A stretch of 64,000 bases of DNA. It comes from Duganella aceris. Lineage in GTDB: Bacteria; Pseudomonadota; Gammaproteobacteria; Burkholderiales; Burkholderiaceae_D. The translations under genes were made by a program, and so were the position numbers. The notes below the pieces were generated by a model. It had not been told where the DNA came from, made no database searches, and worked only from the letters and a program-made list of their open reading frames with translations. How positions within the stretch are numbered: position 1 is the stretch's first letter; each line of letters begins with the position of its first letter. The DNA is taken from the NCBI RefSeq assembly GCF_011090165.1, contig NZ_JAADJT010000004.1:186001-250000 (forward strand), written 5' to 3'. Positions 43,990 to 53,489 of the stretch are shown piece by piece.

Positions 43990-45777
43990 TCACTTCTGGA
44001 TCAAATATTCGGGGGAGATCATGGCCAGGTAGATCGCGATATAGACGCGATGATACCTGGCGGTCGTCTGGGCCTCGGCGGTGGTGCCGGCGGCCACCGG
44101 AATCGGGGTGGCGTTGATCGCGGCGATGATTTGCGCGCGTAACCCGGCCGACATATTGCCGTTCAATATTAATAAATTGATTCGATCCGCCAGCTTTTCC
44201 GGCTGGTTGGACAAGGACATCTCCGACACATAATTCGGCACCATGTCGCGCCCCCCGCCCATGCCATACGCAATAGCGATCTGCATGTAGTTCAGGTAGC
44301 CGATGATTTCCGGCTCGGACACCAGTTGCATTTCCGGCGCCACCTGGTTGGCGGTGGCGATCGGCGTATTCGGCGGGACGTAGCCTGGGCGGAAGAAATT
44401 AAACACCGACGGCGAGCGTAGCGGCGTTTGGCCCAGCGCGCTCAACGGATCGTCGGTATTGTCGATGTTGAAGTTGCCGGACAGCGAATTGACCTTGAAC
44501 GCGCGCATCCAGTTGGCCAGACGCAGCACCGGCTCACGCACTTTTTCGCGTCCGCTGACACCCACGGCACGGGCTTCCGGATCCAGCAGGATGGCTTTGA
44601 TCAAGGCTTTCATATCGCCCCGCACGCCGGCGCCGTTGTCGGCGAAGACTGCGGAGACCCGGGTAACATAAGCGCGACTCGGGTTGCTGGTGACTAAACG
44701 CTGAATCAACTGCTTGCCGATGAACGGACCCACATTGGGGTGCTGGAACAGGGTATCCAGAGCGACTTTCAAGTCCGCCTCGCCGGTGGTGGCGCCGCTG
44801 ATGGTTTTCCCCAGGAAGCGTTTTTCAGACGTCGAATGGAACCATGGATAGTTCTGCATCGGTTTCCAGTCGCGGTCGGCGTCCGGTACGCCGCCGAGGA
44901 AGCGCGCCGTGCTCAGATCCGGACCGGCCCAGCTCCAGCCGGTGAATACCTTGGCCAGGCCGGCAACGTCGGCGGCGGTGTAAGTCTCCACTGGTTTGCC
45001 ATTTACCAGCTTCGGCATCCCGTCGGGATTCAGTTGGTACAGACCGATGGTCATCAGTTGCATCACTTCGCGCGCGAAGTTTTCATCCGGTGTGCGGGTG
45101 TCGCTTTCCTTTTGATTGCGCAGGTAGCTCAGGTAGATGCCCATCATCGGGTGACGCGCCACCGATTCCAGCAATTGGCGGAAATTGCCGAAGGCTTGCT
45201 GGCCCAGCATATCGTAGTAGGCGGCCCCGCCGCGCGGGAAGGTTGCGACATTGCTGTCGAAGGAAATCACAAAGATTTGCGACAGGGCGAATTGGACGCG
45301 CTGGCGCAATTGGTCCGGTCCGGTCACCACCTGACGCCAGAACGAATTGTAGAAGGCCGGCGGTGTGACCTTCAAACCTGGCGCCAGCGTCGTGCGGAGT
45401 TGATCCAGGGCGATGCGGTGCAGCGATTGTGGCTTGCGGAACTGGGTGTCGAACCACGCTTCCGGGCCGATCGAGGCGACCTCGGCGATCGAACCTTCGG
45501 TGGGACCAAAGGTCGCCTGGGCCAGGAATTGAGAGGCGGCGGCCGGCGTCACGCCTGCCGAAACCGCTGCCGTCGTCGCGTCGCCGGTCGTTACCGAAGC
45601 GGCGGTGAGCGACGGCAATTCCGCAGCGAGCGAGCGGCCTCCCATCACCGTACGCGCGCTGGTTGCTGTGACGCTGTTGGTCTCGCCGTTGACGTCTGCG
45701 GGCGCGGTGGTGCCGCCGCAAGCACTGAGACCAAAAATCAGTACTGCATACATTAGGGTTGGAAACTTGAGCTGCAT
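43990..45777 (-). CDS. DUF1800 domain-containing lipoprotein
   Basis: 595-residue DUF1800 protein. The signal peptide ends in a lipobox (LIFGLSAC), so it is probably a lipoprotein. The DUF1800 core begins with AAASQFLAQATFGPTEGSIAEVASIG and continues through WRQVVTGPDQLRQRVQFALSQIFVIS, FAREVMQLMTIGLYQLNPDG and FTGWSW. Function unknown. The start at 45777 is chosen for GAGG eight bases upstream and for the signal peptide; a longer reading adds 11 residues. First gene of the DUF1800-DUF1501 operon. Confidence 0.87.
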   Translation of the reverse strand: MQLKFPTLMYAVLIFGLSACGGTTAPADVNGETNSVTATSARTVMGGRSLAAELPSLTAASVTTGDATTAAVSAGVTPAAASQFLAQATFGPTEGSIAEVASIGPEAWFDTQFRKPQSLHRIALDQLRTTLAPGLKVTPPAFYNSFWRQVVTGPDQLRQRVQFALSQIFVISFDSNVATFPRGGAAYYDMLGQQAFGNFRQLLESVARHPMMGIYLSYLRNQKESDTRTPDENFAREVMQLMTIGLYQLNPDGMPKLVNGKPVETYTAADVAGLAKVFTGWSWAGPDLSTARFLGGVPDADRDWKPMQNYPWFHSTSEKRFLGKTISGATTGEADLKVALDTLFQHPNVGPFIGKQLIQRLVTSNPSRAYVTRVSAVFADNGAGVRGDMKALIKAILLDPEARAVGVSGREKVREPVLRLANWMRAFKVNSLSGNFNIDNTDDPLSALGQTPLRSPSVFNFFRPGYVPPNTPIATANQVAPEMQLVSEPEIIGYLNYMQIAIAYGMGGGRDMVPNYVSEMSLSNQPEKLADRINLLILNGNMSAGLRAQIIAAINATPIPVAAGTTAEAQTTARYHRVYIAIYLAMISPEYLIQK

Positions 45778-46163
45778 CAATAATTCCTCGTGGAATTTCA
45801 GAAGGCCCAATTTTATTGTGTAATGTTTTAAGATGAAATAACCGATTTCGTGAAGTTTGACAAGTTTGCTTTTTCGTCAATCAAATATGCAAAATTTAGG
45901 CGAAGAAGGCCGAATTTAGATGACAGTTCATTAGGGGAAACGAAAATTAATTTTTGATAATGTCGCGTTTACGCGTCAAATATCTTGTCATTGTATACTT
46001 TTCCGAGATTTTATTTGCTTATTTCTAAAATTAGGCTTAAGTAATTAGAGTTAGCTATAAGGTATTTTATTTGTGTTGATGATACTTTTTCTCAGCAAAT
46101 TAAGATTGCAAAATGATAGCTTCGAATCGATTTTTGGTAAAAAATTGATTCCATAATGCAAAA
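45778..46163. other. AT-rich intergenic region
   Basis: About 390 bases, far more AT-rich than the rest of the window, with A/T runs and no open frame of note. It should hold the promoter of the DUF1800-DUF1501 operon on the minus strand; I could not fix a convincing hexamer pair. An H-NS-type silenced or curved region is possible. Confidence 0.45.
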
Positions 46164-46190
46164 CGGCCCGGTCGAGTTACGACCGGGCCG
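46164..46190 (-). terminator. Terminator of the decarboxylase gene
   Basis: A perfect 11-bp stem CGGCCCGGTCG/CGACCGGGCCG with a five-base loop, followed on the minus strand by TTTTGCATT. It lies 21 bases after the decarboxylase stop. Confidence 0.8.
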
Positions 46191-46211
46191 CCTGTTGCTA
46201 CGGTTTACTGC

Positions 46212-48464
46212 TTATTGCTTGACGCAATCAACAAAGTAGCCGCGCTTGCCGTCCACTTCGCGTTTGACCAGACCGTGCACGTCTGTCTCGAAGCCCGGGA
46301 AGCGCTCGTTGAAGTCGCGCGCGAAGCGCAGGTAGTCGACGATGGTCTTGTTGAAGCGCTCGCCCGGAATCAGCAGCGGAATGCCCGGTGGATACGGCGT
46401 CAGCAGGATCGAGGTGATGCGGCCTTCCAGCTCGTCGATGGCGACGCGCTCGATTTCGCGGTGCGCCATCTTGGCGAACGCGTCCGACGGCTTCATCGCC
46501 GGGATCATGTCCGACAGGTACATCTCGGTGGTCAGGCGCGCCACGTCGTAGGCTTTGTAGAAGTCATGGATCTGCTGGCACAGGTCGCGCAGGCCCATGC
46601 CTTCGTAGGTCGGGTTGGCGGCCGCGAATTCCGGCAGGATGCGCCACATCGGCTGGTTCTTGTCGTAGTCGTCCTTGAACTGCTGCAACGCGGTCAGCAG
46701 CGTGTTCCAGCGGCCCTTGGTGATGCCGATGGTGAACATGATGAAGAACGAGTACAGCCCGCACTTCTCGATGATCACGCCGTGCTCGGCCAGGTACTTG
46801 GTGACGATCGACGCCGGAATGCCGCTCTCGGCGAACTGGCCATCCAGCGACAGGCCAGGGTTGACGATGGTGGCCTTGATCGGGTCCAGCATGTTGAAGT
46901 TCGGCGCCAGGTTGCCGAAGCCGTGCCAGTCGTCCTCGGCCTTGATGATCCAGTCTTCGCGCGAGCCGATGCCTTCGTCGGAGAACTTGTCCGGTCCCCA
47001 CACCTGGAACCACCAGTCCTTGCCCCATTCCTGGTCGATCTTCTTCATCGCGCGGCGGAAGTCCAGCGCTTCGAGGATCGATTCTTCCACCAGCGCGGTG
47101 CCGCCCGGCGCTTCCATCATCGCCGCCGCGACGTCGCACGAGGCGATGATCGAGTACTGCGGCGAGGTCGAGGTGTGCATCAAGTAGGCTTCATTGAATG
47201 CGTCGCGGTCCAGCTTGACAGTCTCCGATTCGCGCACCAGCACCTGCGAGGCCTGCGACAGGCCGGCGAGCAGCTTGTGGGTCGACTGGGTCGAGAAGAT
47301 CATCGACTCCTTGGCGCGCGGACGGTCCTTGCCGATCGCGTGCATGTCCTTGTAGAAATCGTGGAAGGTGGCGTGCGGCAGCCAAGCTTCGTCGAAGTGC
47401 AGCGTGTCGATCTGGCCGTCCAGCATTTCGCGCAGCGTTTCCACGTTGTAGACCACGCCGTCGTAGGTCGACTGGGTGATGGTCAGGATGCGCGGCTTCT
47501 TGTTCTTGGCTTCGCGGGCGAACGGGTTCGCCTCGATTTTGCGCATGATGCTTTCCATCGTGAACTCTTCCAGCGGAATCGGACCGATGATGCCCAGGTG
47601 GTTGCGGGTCGGCATCAGGAACACCGGAATCGCGCCGCACATGATGATCGAGTGCAAGATCGACTTGTGGCAGTTGCGGTCGACCACGACGATGTCGCCC
47701 GGCGCCACGGTCGAGTGCCAGACCATCTTGTTCGAGGTCGAGGTGCCGTTGGTGACGAAGTAGCAGTGGTCGGCGTTGAAGATGCGCGCGGCGTTCCGTT
47801 CCGACGCGGCGACCGGGCCGGTGTGGTCGAGCAGCTGGCCGAGTTCCTCGACCGCATTGCAGACGTCGGCGCGCAGCATGTTCTCACCGAAGAACTGGTG
47901 GAACATCTGGCCGATCGGCGACTTCAGGAAGGCGACGCCGCCCGAGTGGCCCGGGCAGTGCCACGAGTACGAACCGTCGTTGGCGTAGTGCACCAGCGCG
48001 CGGAAGAACGGCGGCGACAGGCCGTCGAGATAGGACTTGGCTTCGCGGATGATGTGGCGCGCGACGAATTCCGGGGTGTCCTCGAACATGTGGATGAAGC
48101 CGTGCAGTTCGCGCAGGATATCGTTCGGGATATGGCGCGAGGTGCGGGTTTCGCCGTACAGGTAGATCGGGATGTCGGCGTTCTTGTAGCGGATCTCTTC
48201 GACGAAGGCGCGCAGCGATTTGAGCGCGGTGTCGGTTTCCTCGGCCGAACCGGCGCCGAATTCCTCATCGTCGATCGACAGCACGAAGGCCGACGCGCGC
48301 GATTGCTGCTGGGCGAACTGGGACAGGTCGCCGTAGCTGGTCACGCCCACCACTTCCATGCCTTCTTTTTCCATTGCATCGGCCAGTGCGCGTATGCCCA
48401 GGCCGGACGTGTTCTCGGAACGGAAATCCTCGTCGATGATGACGATGGGGAAACGAAATTTCAT
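46212..48464 (-). CDS. Lysine/arginine decarboxylase, PLP-dependent (LdcA/AdiA class)
   Basis: 750-residue group III decarboxylase: N-terminal wing/receiver-like domain (about 1-140), PLP core with SWHCPGHSGGVAFLKSP, VTNGTSTSNKMVW, the PLP-binding lysine in STQSTHKLLAGLSQ, and a C-terminal domain ending in PYPPGIPLLIPGERF. Strong resemblance to Pseudomonas LdcA throughout suggests lysine; arginine or ornithine cannot be excluded. Product would be cadaverine or agmatine, used in acid resistance or polyamine supply. The start at 48464 has GGAG six bases upstream. A terminator-like hairpin ends just before that site. Confidence 0.88.
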   Translation of the reverse strand: MKFRFPIVIIDEDFRSENTSGLGIRALADAMEKEGMEVVGVTSYGDLSQFAQQQSRASAFVLSIDDEEFGAGSAEETDTALKSLRAFVEEIRYKNADIPIYLYGETRTSRHIPNDILRELHGFIHMFEDTPEFVARHIIREAKSYLDGLSPPFFRALVHYANDGSYSWHCPGHSGGVAFLKSPIGQMFHQFFGENMLRADVCNAVEELGQLLDHTGPVAASERNAARIFNADHCYFVTNGTSTSNKMVWHSTVAPGDIVVVDRNCHKSILHSIIMCGAIPVFLMPTRNHLGIIGPIPLEEFTMESIMRKIEANPFAREAKNKKPRILTITQSTYDGVVYNVETLREMLDGQIDTLHFDEAWLPHATFHDFYKDMHAIGKDRPRAKESMIFSTQSTHKLLAGLSQASQVLVRESETVKLDRDAFNEAYLMHTSTSPQYSIIASCDVAAAMMEAPGGTALVEESILEALDFRRAMKKIDQEWGKDWWFQVWGPDKFSDEGIGSREDWIIKAEDDWHGFGNLAPNFNMLDPIKATIVNPGLSLDGQFAESGIPASIVTKYLAEHGVIIEKCGLYSFFIMFTIGITKGRWNTLLTALQQFKDDYDKNQPMWRILPEFAAANPTYEGMGLRDLCQQIHDFYKAYDVARLTTEMYLSDMIPAMKPSDAFAKMAHREIERVAIDELEGRITSILLTPYPPGIPLLIPGERFNKTIVDYLRFARDFNERFPGFETDVHGLVKREVDGKRGYFVDCVKQ

Positions 48465-48474
48465 GCATGTCTCC

Positions 48475-48512
48475 AAAAAAGCAAGCCGCCCCTGACGGAT
48501 TTGCAGGGGCGG
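48475..48512 (-). promoter_or_regulatory. Terminator-like hairpin in the decarboxylase leader (possible attenuator)
   Basis: On the minus strand CCGCCCCTG (48512-48504), a nine-base loop, CAGGGGCGG (48494-48486), then CTTGC and six T (48480-48475). The ribosome binding site GGAG follows at once. A second hairpin (GCGACC/GGTCGC, 48520-48536) lies just upstream. Any transcript of the decarboxylase must pass this structure, since there is no room for a promoter after it. Confidence 0.6.
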
Positions 48513-48661
48513 ACAGGGCGCGACCGGTTCGGTCGCAAAAAATAAGAACGGGATTCTCGCAGAAATAGGGCGGCTGCGGGAAAAAAATTATCCTAACAGA
48601 ATGCATGCCGGACATGACGTCCGTATTACACGTTTTGCCGTTAGTGCAATGTTGTCGGGGC

Positions 48662-49264
48662 CTATTGGCCGCCGCCCAGCAACGCGCCGATCGGGTCGAT
48701 GTGCAACCAGGCGAACACGCCCAGCGCGATGCCGACCGCCGCCACACCGTAGGCCAGGCCCATCATCCACTTCTTGCGGGTCAGCAGCGTGATCGCGGCC
48801 AGCGAGATCGCGATCTGCTCGGCGGTGGTGGCCAGCGCCCATTGATGGTGCTGATGCATGGCTTCGTCCGACTTGTGGTTCCACTCTTTGGACGATTCCT
48901 CCCACTTCTCGGCTTCCTTCTTGATGTCGTCCTTTTCGGTCTTGTAGCGCGCTACTTCCGGCTCGTAGCGCTTCGGATCGACGCCGGGCAAGGTCATCAG
49001 CAGCTCGGCCAGGTTTTGCTTGCTGGACTTGGCCTGGTAGTAGTTCCAGCTGTTGGCGGCCTGGGTCTTGTCGATGGCCGCGTTGTTTTTATAGAGCGCC
49101 GCGTCGTTCTGCGTCGCGCCGCCGAGGTAGCCGAAGGCCGCGCCGACCGTGGCCAGGATCGCCGTCATGACCGCGATGTTGTTGGAGAAACCGTCGCTGC
49201 CGTGTGCTGCGTGTTCGACCGCGTGATCGTGCGGTCCGTGTACGTGAAAACCGTCGCCTGACAT
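48662..49264 (-). CDS. DUF4337 domain-containing membrane protein
   Basis: 200-residue DUF4337 protein. His-rich N-terminus (FHVHGPHDHAVEHAAHG), one membrane segment at about 30-50 (IAVMTAILATVGAAFGYLGG), a soluble helical charged middle (60-145), and two further membrane segments at the C-terminus (AISLAAITLL, MMGLAYGVAAVGIALGVFAWL). Function unknown. The start at 49264 begins the conserved part. It lies 34 bases downstream of folA on the same strand. Confidence 0.82.
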   Translation of the reverse strand: MSGDGFHVHGPHDHAVEHAAHGSDGFSNNIAVMTAILATVGAAFGYLGGATQNDAALYKNNAAIDKTQAANSWNYYQAKSSKQNLAELLMTLPGVDPKRYEPEVARYKTEKDDIKKEAEKWEESSKEWNHKSDEAMHQHHQWALATTAEQIAISLAAITLLTRKKWMMGLAYGVAAVGIALGVFAWLHIDPIGALLGGGQ

Positions 49265-49298
49265 AGTGGTGTTGAATCCTTGATGAAGTGGGTGAAGC

Positions 49299-49784
49299 TT
49301 AGGCCTTGCGGCGCAGTGTAACAAAAGCATAGCGCAAACCGGCGGTCTCCGACGTGTGCTGCTCGCGCCCGGTTTCCTGCCAGTCGGCGGCGTCGATCTC
49401 GGGGAAGAAAGCGTCGCAGTCGTAAGTGTGGGCGATTTCGGTGATAATCAACTGGTCGGCCAGCGGCAGCGACTGTTGGTAGATCTCGGCGCCGCCGATA
49501 ATGTAGCCAGGCGCGCCGTCCAGCAGCGCGACGGCGGCCTCGACTGAGCAGACCGTCTCCACGCCGTCGTGGCGCCACTCGGCGTTGCGGGTGATGACGA
49601 TGTTGCGCCGGTTCGGCAGCGGCCGGCCGATCGATTCAAAGGTCTTGCGGCCCATGACGATCGGGTTGCCGGTGGTCAAACGCTTGAAATGTGCGAGGTC
49701 TTCCGGCAGCTTCCACGGCAGGGTATTGTTGATGCCGATGCCGCGCTGGGCGTCGGTGGCGACGATAATGGTGAGCTGGCTCAT
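49299..49784 (-). CDS. folA: Dihydrofolate reductase
   Basis: 161-residue DHFR, reducing dihydrofolate made by thymidylate synthase. It shows the N-terminal LTIIVATDAQRGIGINNTLPW, the acidic active-site residue in LPEDLAHFKRLT, NADPH-binding GRKTFESIGRPLPNRRNIV and YIIGGAEIYQQSLP. thyA lies 3.7 kb away on the same strand; in many relatives the two are adjacent, and here the M16 peptidase (opposite strand) and a hydrolase separate them. Confidence 0.96.
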   Translation of the reverse strand: MSQLTIIVATDAQRGIGINNTLPWKLPEDLAHFKRLTTGNPIVMGRKTFESIGRPLPNRRNIVITRNAEWRHDGVETVCSVEAAVALLDGAPGYIIGGAEIYQQSLPLADQLIITEIAHTYDCDAFFPEIDAADWQETGREQHTSETAGLRYAFVTLRRKA

Positions 49785-49904
49785 TCGTGTATGTGTGATT
49801 TTTGTTTCCGGAAGCGCGCAATTATAAGTCTCTTTTTCGCGATTCCCACTTGAAACGCCCGATTACCGTATCATTTGATTAGTACCCTTATAGATTGAGT
49901 GTTT

Positions 49905-52787
49905 ATGACGACTTTTAACAAAACCGGCAGCCGTGCAATTCCGTCGCTGCAAGCGACCGTAGAAGAATATATCGAGCCGCAAACCGGCGCCCGCCACATC
50001 CACCTGGCCAGCGATTCCGGCGAAATGGTGTTCCTGGTCGCCTTCCCGACGGTGCCCGATGTCAGCGACGGCCGTGCCCACATCCTGGAGCACCTGGCGC
50101 TGTGCGGCTCGCAACGCTATCCGGTGCGCGACCCGTTCTTCGCGATGATGCGCCGCTCCACCGCGACCTTCATGAACGCCTTCACCTACGCCGACCGCAC
50201 CGTCTACCCGTTCGCCAGCACCGACAAGACGGACTTCCTGAACCTGCTGGACGTCTACCTCGACGCCACCTTCTTCCCGAACCTCGACTACCTGAACTTC
50301 CTGCAGGAAGGTTGGCGCCATGAGCTCAAGGACGGCAAGCTGACCTACCAGGGCGTGGTCTTCAACGAAATGAAGGGCGCCTTCAACGATCCGATCCGCG
50401 CCTTGTACAGCGGCGTCGAAAGCACGCTGCTGCAAGGGACCACCTACGAGGTGGAATCCGGCGGCGATCCGCTGGTGATCCCTGAACTGACGCACGCGAT
50501 GCTGAAGGAATTCCACGCCAGTCACTACCATCCATCGCAAGCCGTGTTCATGACGGCCGGCGACATCAGCGCGGCCGAAGTGCAGGAGCAGATCGCCAAA
50601 CGCGTGCTGTCCAAGCTGACCGGCACCGCGTCGCGCATGCTGCCCGAGCTGGCCGAAGGCTGGACCGCGCCGAAGGTCAACGAAGTCCGCATCCCGTCGC
50701 AAAAAGCCAAGGCCGACGAATACGGCCTGCAACTGACCTGGCTGATGGGCGAATCGGCCGACATGGAAGCGTATTACAACGCCTACCTGCTGTCGGCCGG
50801 CCTGCTGGGCGATTCGTCGTCGCCGCTGATGAAGGCGATGGAATCGGCCGGCTATGGCCGTCCCTCGCGCCTGAACGGGCATGACAACAGCCCGCGCCAG
50901 TTGATTTTCCACATCGGCATGGAAGGCTTGACCGAGCCGCAGATCGAGAAGGCGCGTGTGCGTCTGTGGGCCGCGCTGGAAAAAGCGGCGGTCGACGGCG
51001 TGCCGATCGAAGCGCTGCAAGCGGCGCTGCGCGACATCCGCTACACCCAGCGCGACACCGCCAGCGGCCGCATGCCGAACGCGCTGTCACGCCTGCTGCA
51101 CGCGCTGCCGGTCGCCATGCGCGACGGCAGCGTGTTCGATTCGCTCGACAGCGACGCCGACCTGGCCAAGCTGGAGATCGCGATCCAGGATCCGGACTAT
51201 TTCAAGGGCCTGGTGCGCTTCCTGCTCGAATCGCCGACACGCCTGACCACCAGCGTGGTGCCGGACGCCGAATACTTCACCGCGCGCGATGCGGTCGAGG
51301 AAGCGCAACTGGCGGCGCGTACCGCCGCGCTGAGCGACAGCGAACGCGCCCGCATCGAAGCCGATACTGCCGCGCTGGACAAGCACCAGAAGCTGCCGTC
51401 GAACTCCGAAGTGCTGCCGCGTATCCGTCCGGACGAACTGTCGCCGCAAGTCCGCGCCAGCCTGCCGCTGCCGCCGCATCAGGAAAACGGCATGGCCAAG
51501 ATCCTGCCGTTCACCATCGCCTCCAACGGCCTGTCGTATGTGCGCGTTGCCTACGACGTCTCCGGCTTCGACGCCGCCGACTGGCCTTGGCTGCACCTTT
51601 ACTCCGACCTGGCGTCGGAACTGGGTGTGGGCGATATGGACTACGAAGATGCGGACGCCTGGCGTCAGCGCATGGCGCCGTCGTTCAACATCGGCGTCGA
51701 CGCGTCGCAGCAGCCGGATGGCGCGCTGCGGCTGGAGCTGTGGTTCGGCGCGAGCGGTCTGCGCGAGGAACACGCAGGCATCGCCGAACTGATTTCGCGC
51801 ACCCTGGCCGAGACGCGCTTCGACGAACACGAACGCATGGCCTTCCTGATCGACAGCGATGTGCAGGACCGTCTGAACGGTCTGGCGCAATCGGGCAACC
51901 GCTACGCCATGCTGTCGGCCGCCGCGCCGCTGTCGCAGCTGCGCCGCTTCGAAGACATGACCGGCGGCACGGCATCGCTGCCGTTCGAGGGCCAGATTCT
52001 CAAGCAGAGCAAGACGCCGGAAGGCATCGCCGCCATCGCGGCGAAGCTGAGCGAGCTGCATCGCCGCATCACCGCGATCACGCCGACCGTGCTGTCGGCC
52101 GGCGCCGGCGATGATGGCAAGGAGCTGGGCGGCCTGCTGGTGCTGCCGGCGTCCGAGCCGGTGGCGCGCGCCGTGGCGCCCGCGCAAACCGAAGTGCCGT
52201 TGGAAAGCGCGGCGCTGCACGCGGTCAGCCAGATCAACCACTGCGTCGCCGCATGGCGCGCGCCGATGCTGCACGAGGAGGGCGCTGCTGCGCTGGCGGT
52301 CGCCGGCGAGTTGATGACCAACCAGCTGCTGCACACGGCGCTGCGTGAAAAGGGCGGTGCTTATGGCGGCAGCGCGGGCTACACGGGCAGCGCCGGCACC
52401 TTCGTGATGTCGTCGTACCGCGATCCGCGTCTGGCTGAAACCTACGCGGACTTCAACATGGCCATCGACCAGATGCTGGAGACGGAGTTTTCTCAGGAAG
52501 AATTGGAAGAGGCCATCCTCGGCGTCATCAAGGGCATGGACAAGCCGAACGCGCCGTACGACCAGGTGCTGCACGCATGGAGCCTGCACCAGCGCGGCGT
52601 GGACGACACGGTGCGTCAGCGCTTCCGTACCGATGCGCTGAACTGCACGCTGGAGAATATCCGCGCGGTGGTGCGTCAGTGGCTGAAGAACGGCAAGCCA
52701 AGCCGCGCCGCCTTCGCCGGCAACCTGACGCAGGATCTGTCGGGACTGAAGGGCGTCGACCTGCTGGAACTGGCCAACGCGGCTTGA
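49905..52787 (+). CDS. M16 family metallopeptidase (presequence-protease/insulinase-like)
   Basis: 960-residue zinc peptidase of the M16C group. The inverted zinc motif HILEH is at residues 59-63. The M16C-associated central region and a C-terminal half with GGAYGGSAGYTGSAGTFVMSSYRDPR complete the fold. The protein has no signal peptide, so it is cytoplasmic; it should degrade short peptides in an enclosed chamber. The length matches full two-half enzymes. An alternative GTG start lies six bases upstream of the chosen ATG. Confidence 0.91.
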   Translation: MTTFNKTGSRAIPSLQATVEEYIEPQTGARHIHLASDSGEMVFLVAFPTVPDVSDGRAHILEHLALCGSQRYPVRDPFFAMMRRSTATFMNAFTYADRTVYPFASTDKTDFLNLLDVYLDATFFPNLDYLNFLQEGWRHELKDGKLTYQGVVFNEMKGAFNDPIRALYSGVESTLLQGTTYEVESGGDPLVIPELTHAMLKEFHASHYHPSQAVFMTAGDISAAEVQEQIAKRVLSKLTGTASRMLPELAEGWTAPKVNEVRIPSQKAKADEYGLQLTWLMGESADMEAYYNAYLLSAGLLGDSSSPLMKAMESAGYGRPSRLNGHDNSPRQLIFHIGMEGLTEPQIEKARVRLWAALEKAAVDGVPIEALQAALRDIRYTQRDTASGRMPNALSRLLHALPVAMRDGSVFDSLDSDADLAKLEIAIQDPDYFKGLVRFLLESPTRLTTSVVPDAEYFTARDAVEEAQLAARTAALSDSERARIEADTAALDKHQKLPSNSEVLPRIRPDELSPQVRASLPLPPHQENGMAKILPFTIASNGLSYVRVAYDVSGFDAADWPWLHLYSDLASELGVGDMDYEDADAWRQRMAPSFNIGVDASQQPDGALRLELWFGASGLREEHAGIAELISRTLAETRFDEHERMAFLIDSDVQDRLNGLAQSGNRYAMLSAAAPLSQLRRFEDMTGGTASLPFEGQILKQSKTPEGIAAIAAKLSELHRRITAITPTVLSAGAGDDGKELGGLLVLPASEPVARAVAPAQTEVPLESAALHAVSQINHCVAAWRAPMLHEEGAAALAVAGELMTNQLLHTALREKGGAYGGSAGYTGSAGTFVMSSYRDPRLAETYADFNMAIDQMLETEFSQEELEEAILGVIKGMDKPNAPYDQVLHAWSLHQRGVDDTVRQRFRTDALNCTLENIRAVVRQWLKNGKPSRAAFAGNLTQDLSGLKGVDLLELANAA

Positions 52788-52793
52788 TCAAGC

Positions 52794-53489
52794 TTACTGG
52801 CCGTCGAAGAAATTTTTCAGATCGGCGGCCAATAGTTCCGGCACTTCCAGCGGGATCATGTGGCCTGTGCCTTCGTACAGGCGCAGGCTGGCATTGGGGA
52901 ACAAGGGCTGCATCTCGGGCAGGATGGCCGGGTTGACCAGCTTGTCCTCATGCGCCCCGACCAGCAGCACCGGGCAGGTGATCTCGTGCAGGCGATCCAT
53001 CACGTCGGGGCGGTTCATCGACGCGCGGAACTGCGTGATCAGCACGTCCTTGCCGAGGTCCAGCGCCATTTGCTGGATCAGATCGATGGTGTGCTGATCG
53101 TCCTTGTGCGTCGGATGCAGAATCTCGCGCAGCCGCATGCCGGACAGGCCGGCATACACGGTGCGCTCCAGCAGCGGGATGGTGCGCTCGCGCAGTTCCT
53201 TTTCCTTCTCGCTCAGGCCTTGCGCCGAACCGGCGATCAGCACCAGCGACTTGACGCGCTCAGGATGCGCCAGCGCGAACTCCAGCGCCATATACACACC
53301 CAACGAAAACGCCACGATATTGGCCTGCGGCGCGCAGTGATCGGACAGGATCTGCCGCATCTGCGGCCGGTCCTGCGCCATGTACAGCGGGACGTAATTG
53401 AATTCGAAGCCGTCGCCCAGCAGCGGCGTCAGGCGGGACCACATCCGGGCGTCGCATAGCGTGCCCGGGACCAGGTCGAGCCGCGTCAT
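52794..53489 (-). CDS. Alpha/beta hydrolase coupled to thyA
   Basis: 231-residue alpha/beta hydrolase. The nucleophile elbow is [10 protein letters not shown] (Ala replaces the usual first Gly of GxSxG), with catalytic Asp probably in [12 protein letters not shown] and His in [11 protein letters not shown]. It has no signal peptide. The start at 53489 overlaps the thyA stop as ATGA; a longer reading would lie inside thyA. The substrate is unknown. Confidence 0.82.
   Translation of the reverse strand: MTRLDLVPGTLCDARMWSRLTPLLGDGFEFNYVPLYMAQDRPQMRQILSDHCAPQANIVAFSLGVYMALEFALAHPERVKSLVLIAGSAQGLSEKEKELRERTIPLLERTVYAGLSGMRLREILHPTHKDDQHTIDLIQQMALDLGKDVLITQFRASMNRPDVMDRLHEITCPVLLVGAHEDKLVNPAILPEMQPLFPNASLRLYEGTGHMIPLEVPELLAADLKNFFDGQ

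Noticed and set aside
52782..52793. Palindrome GCTTGATCAAGC at the end of the M16 gene
   Set aside because: It includes the last codons and stop; twelve-base palindromes occur by chance and no T-run follows.
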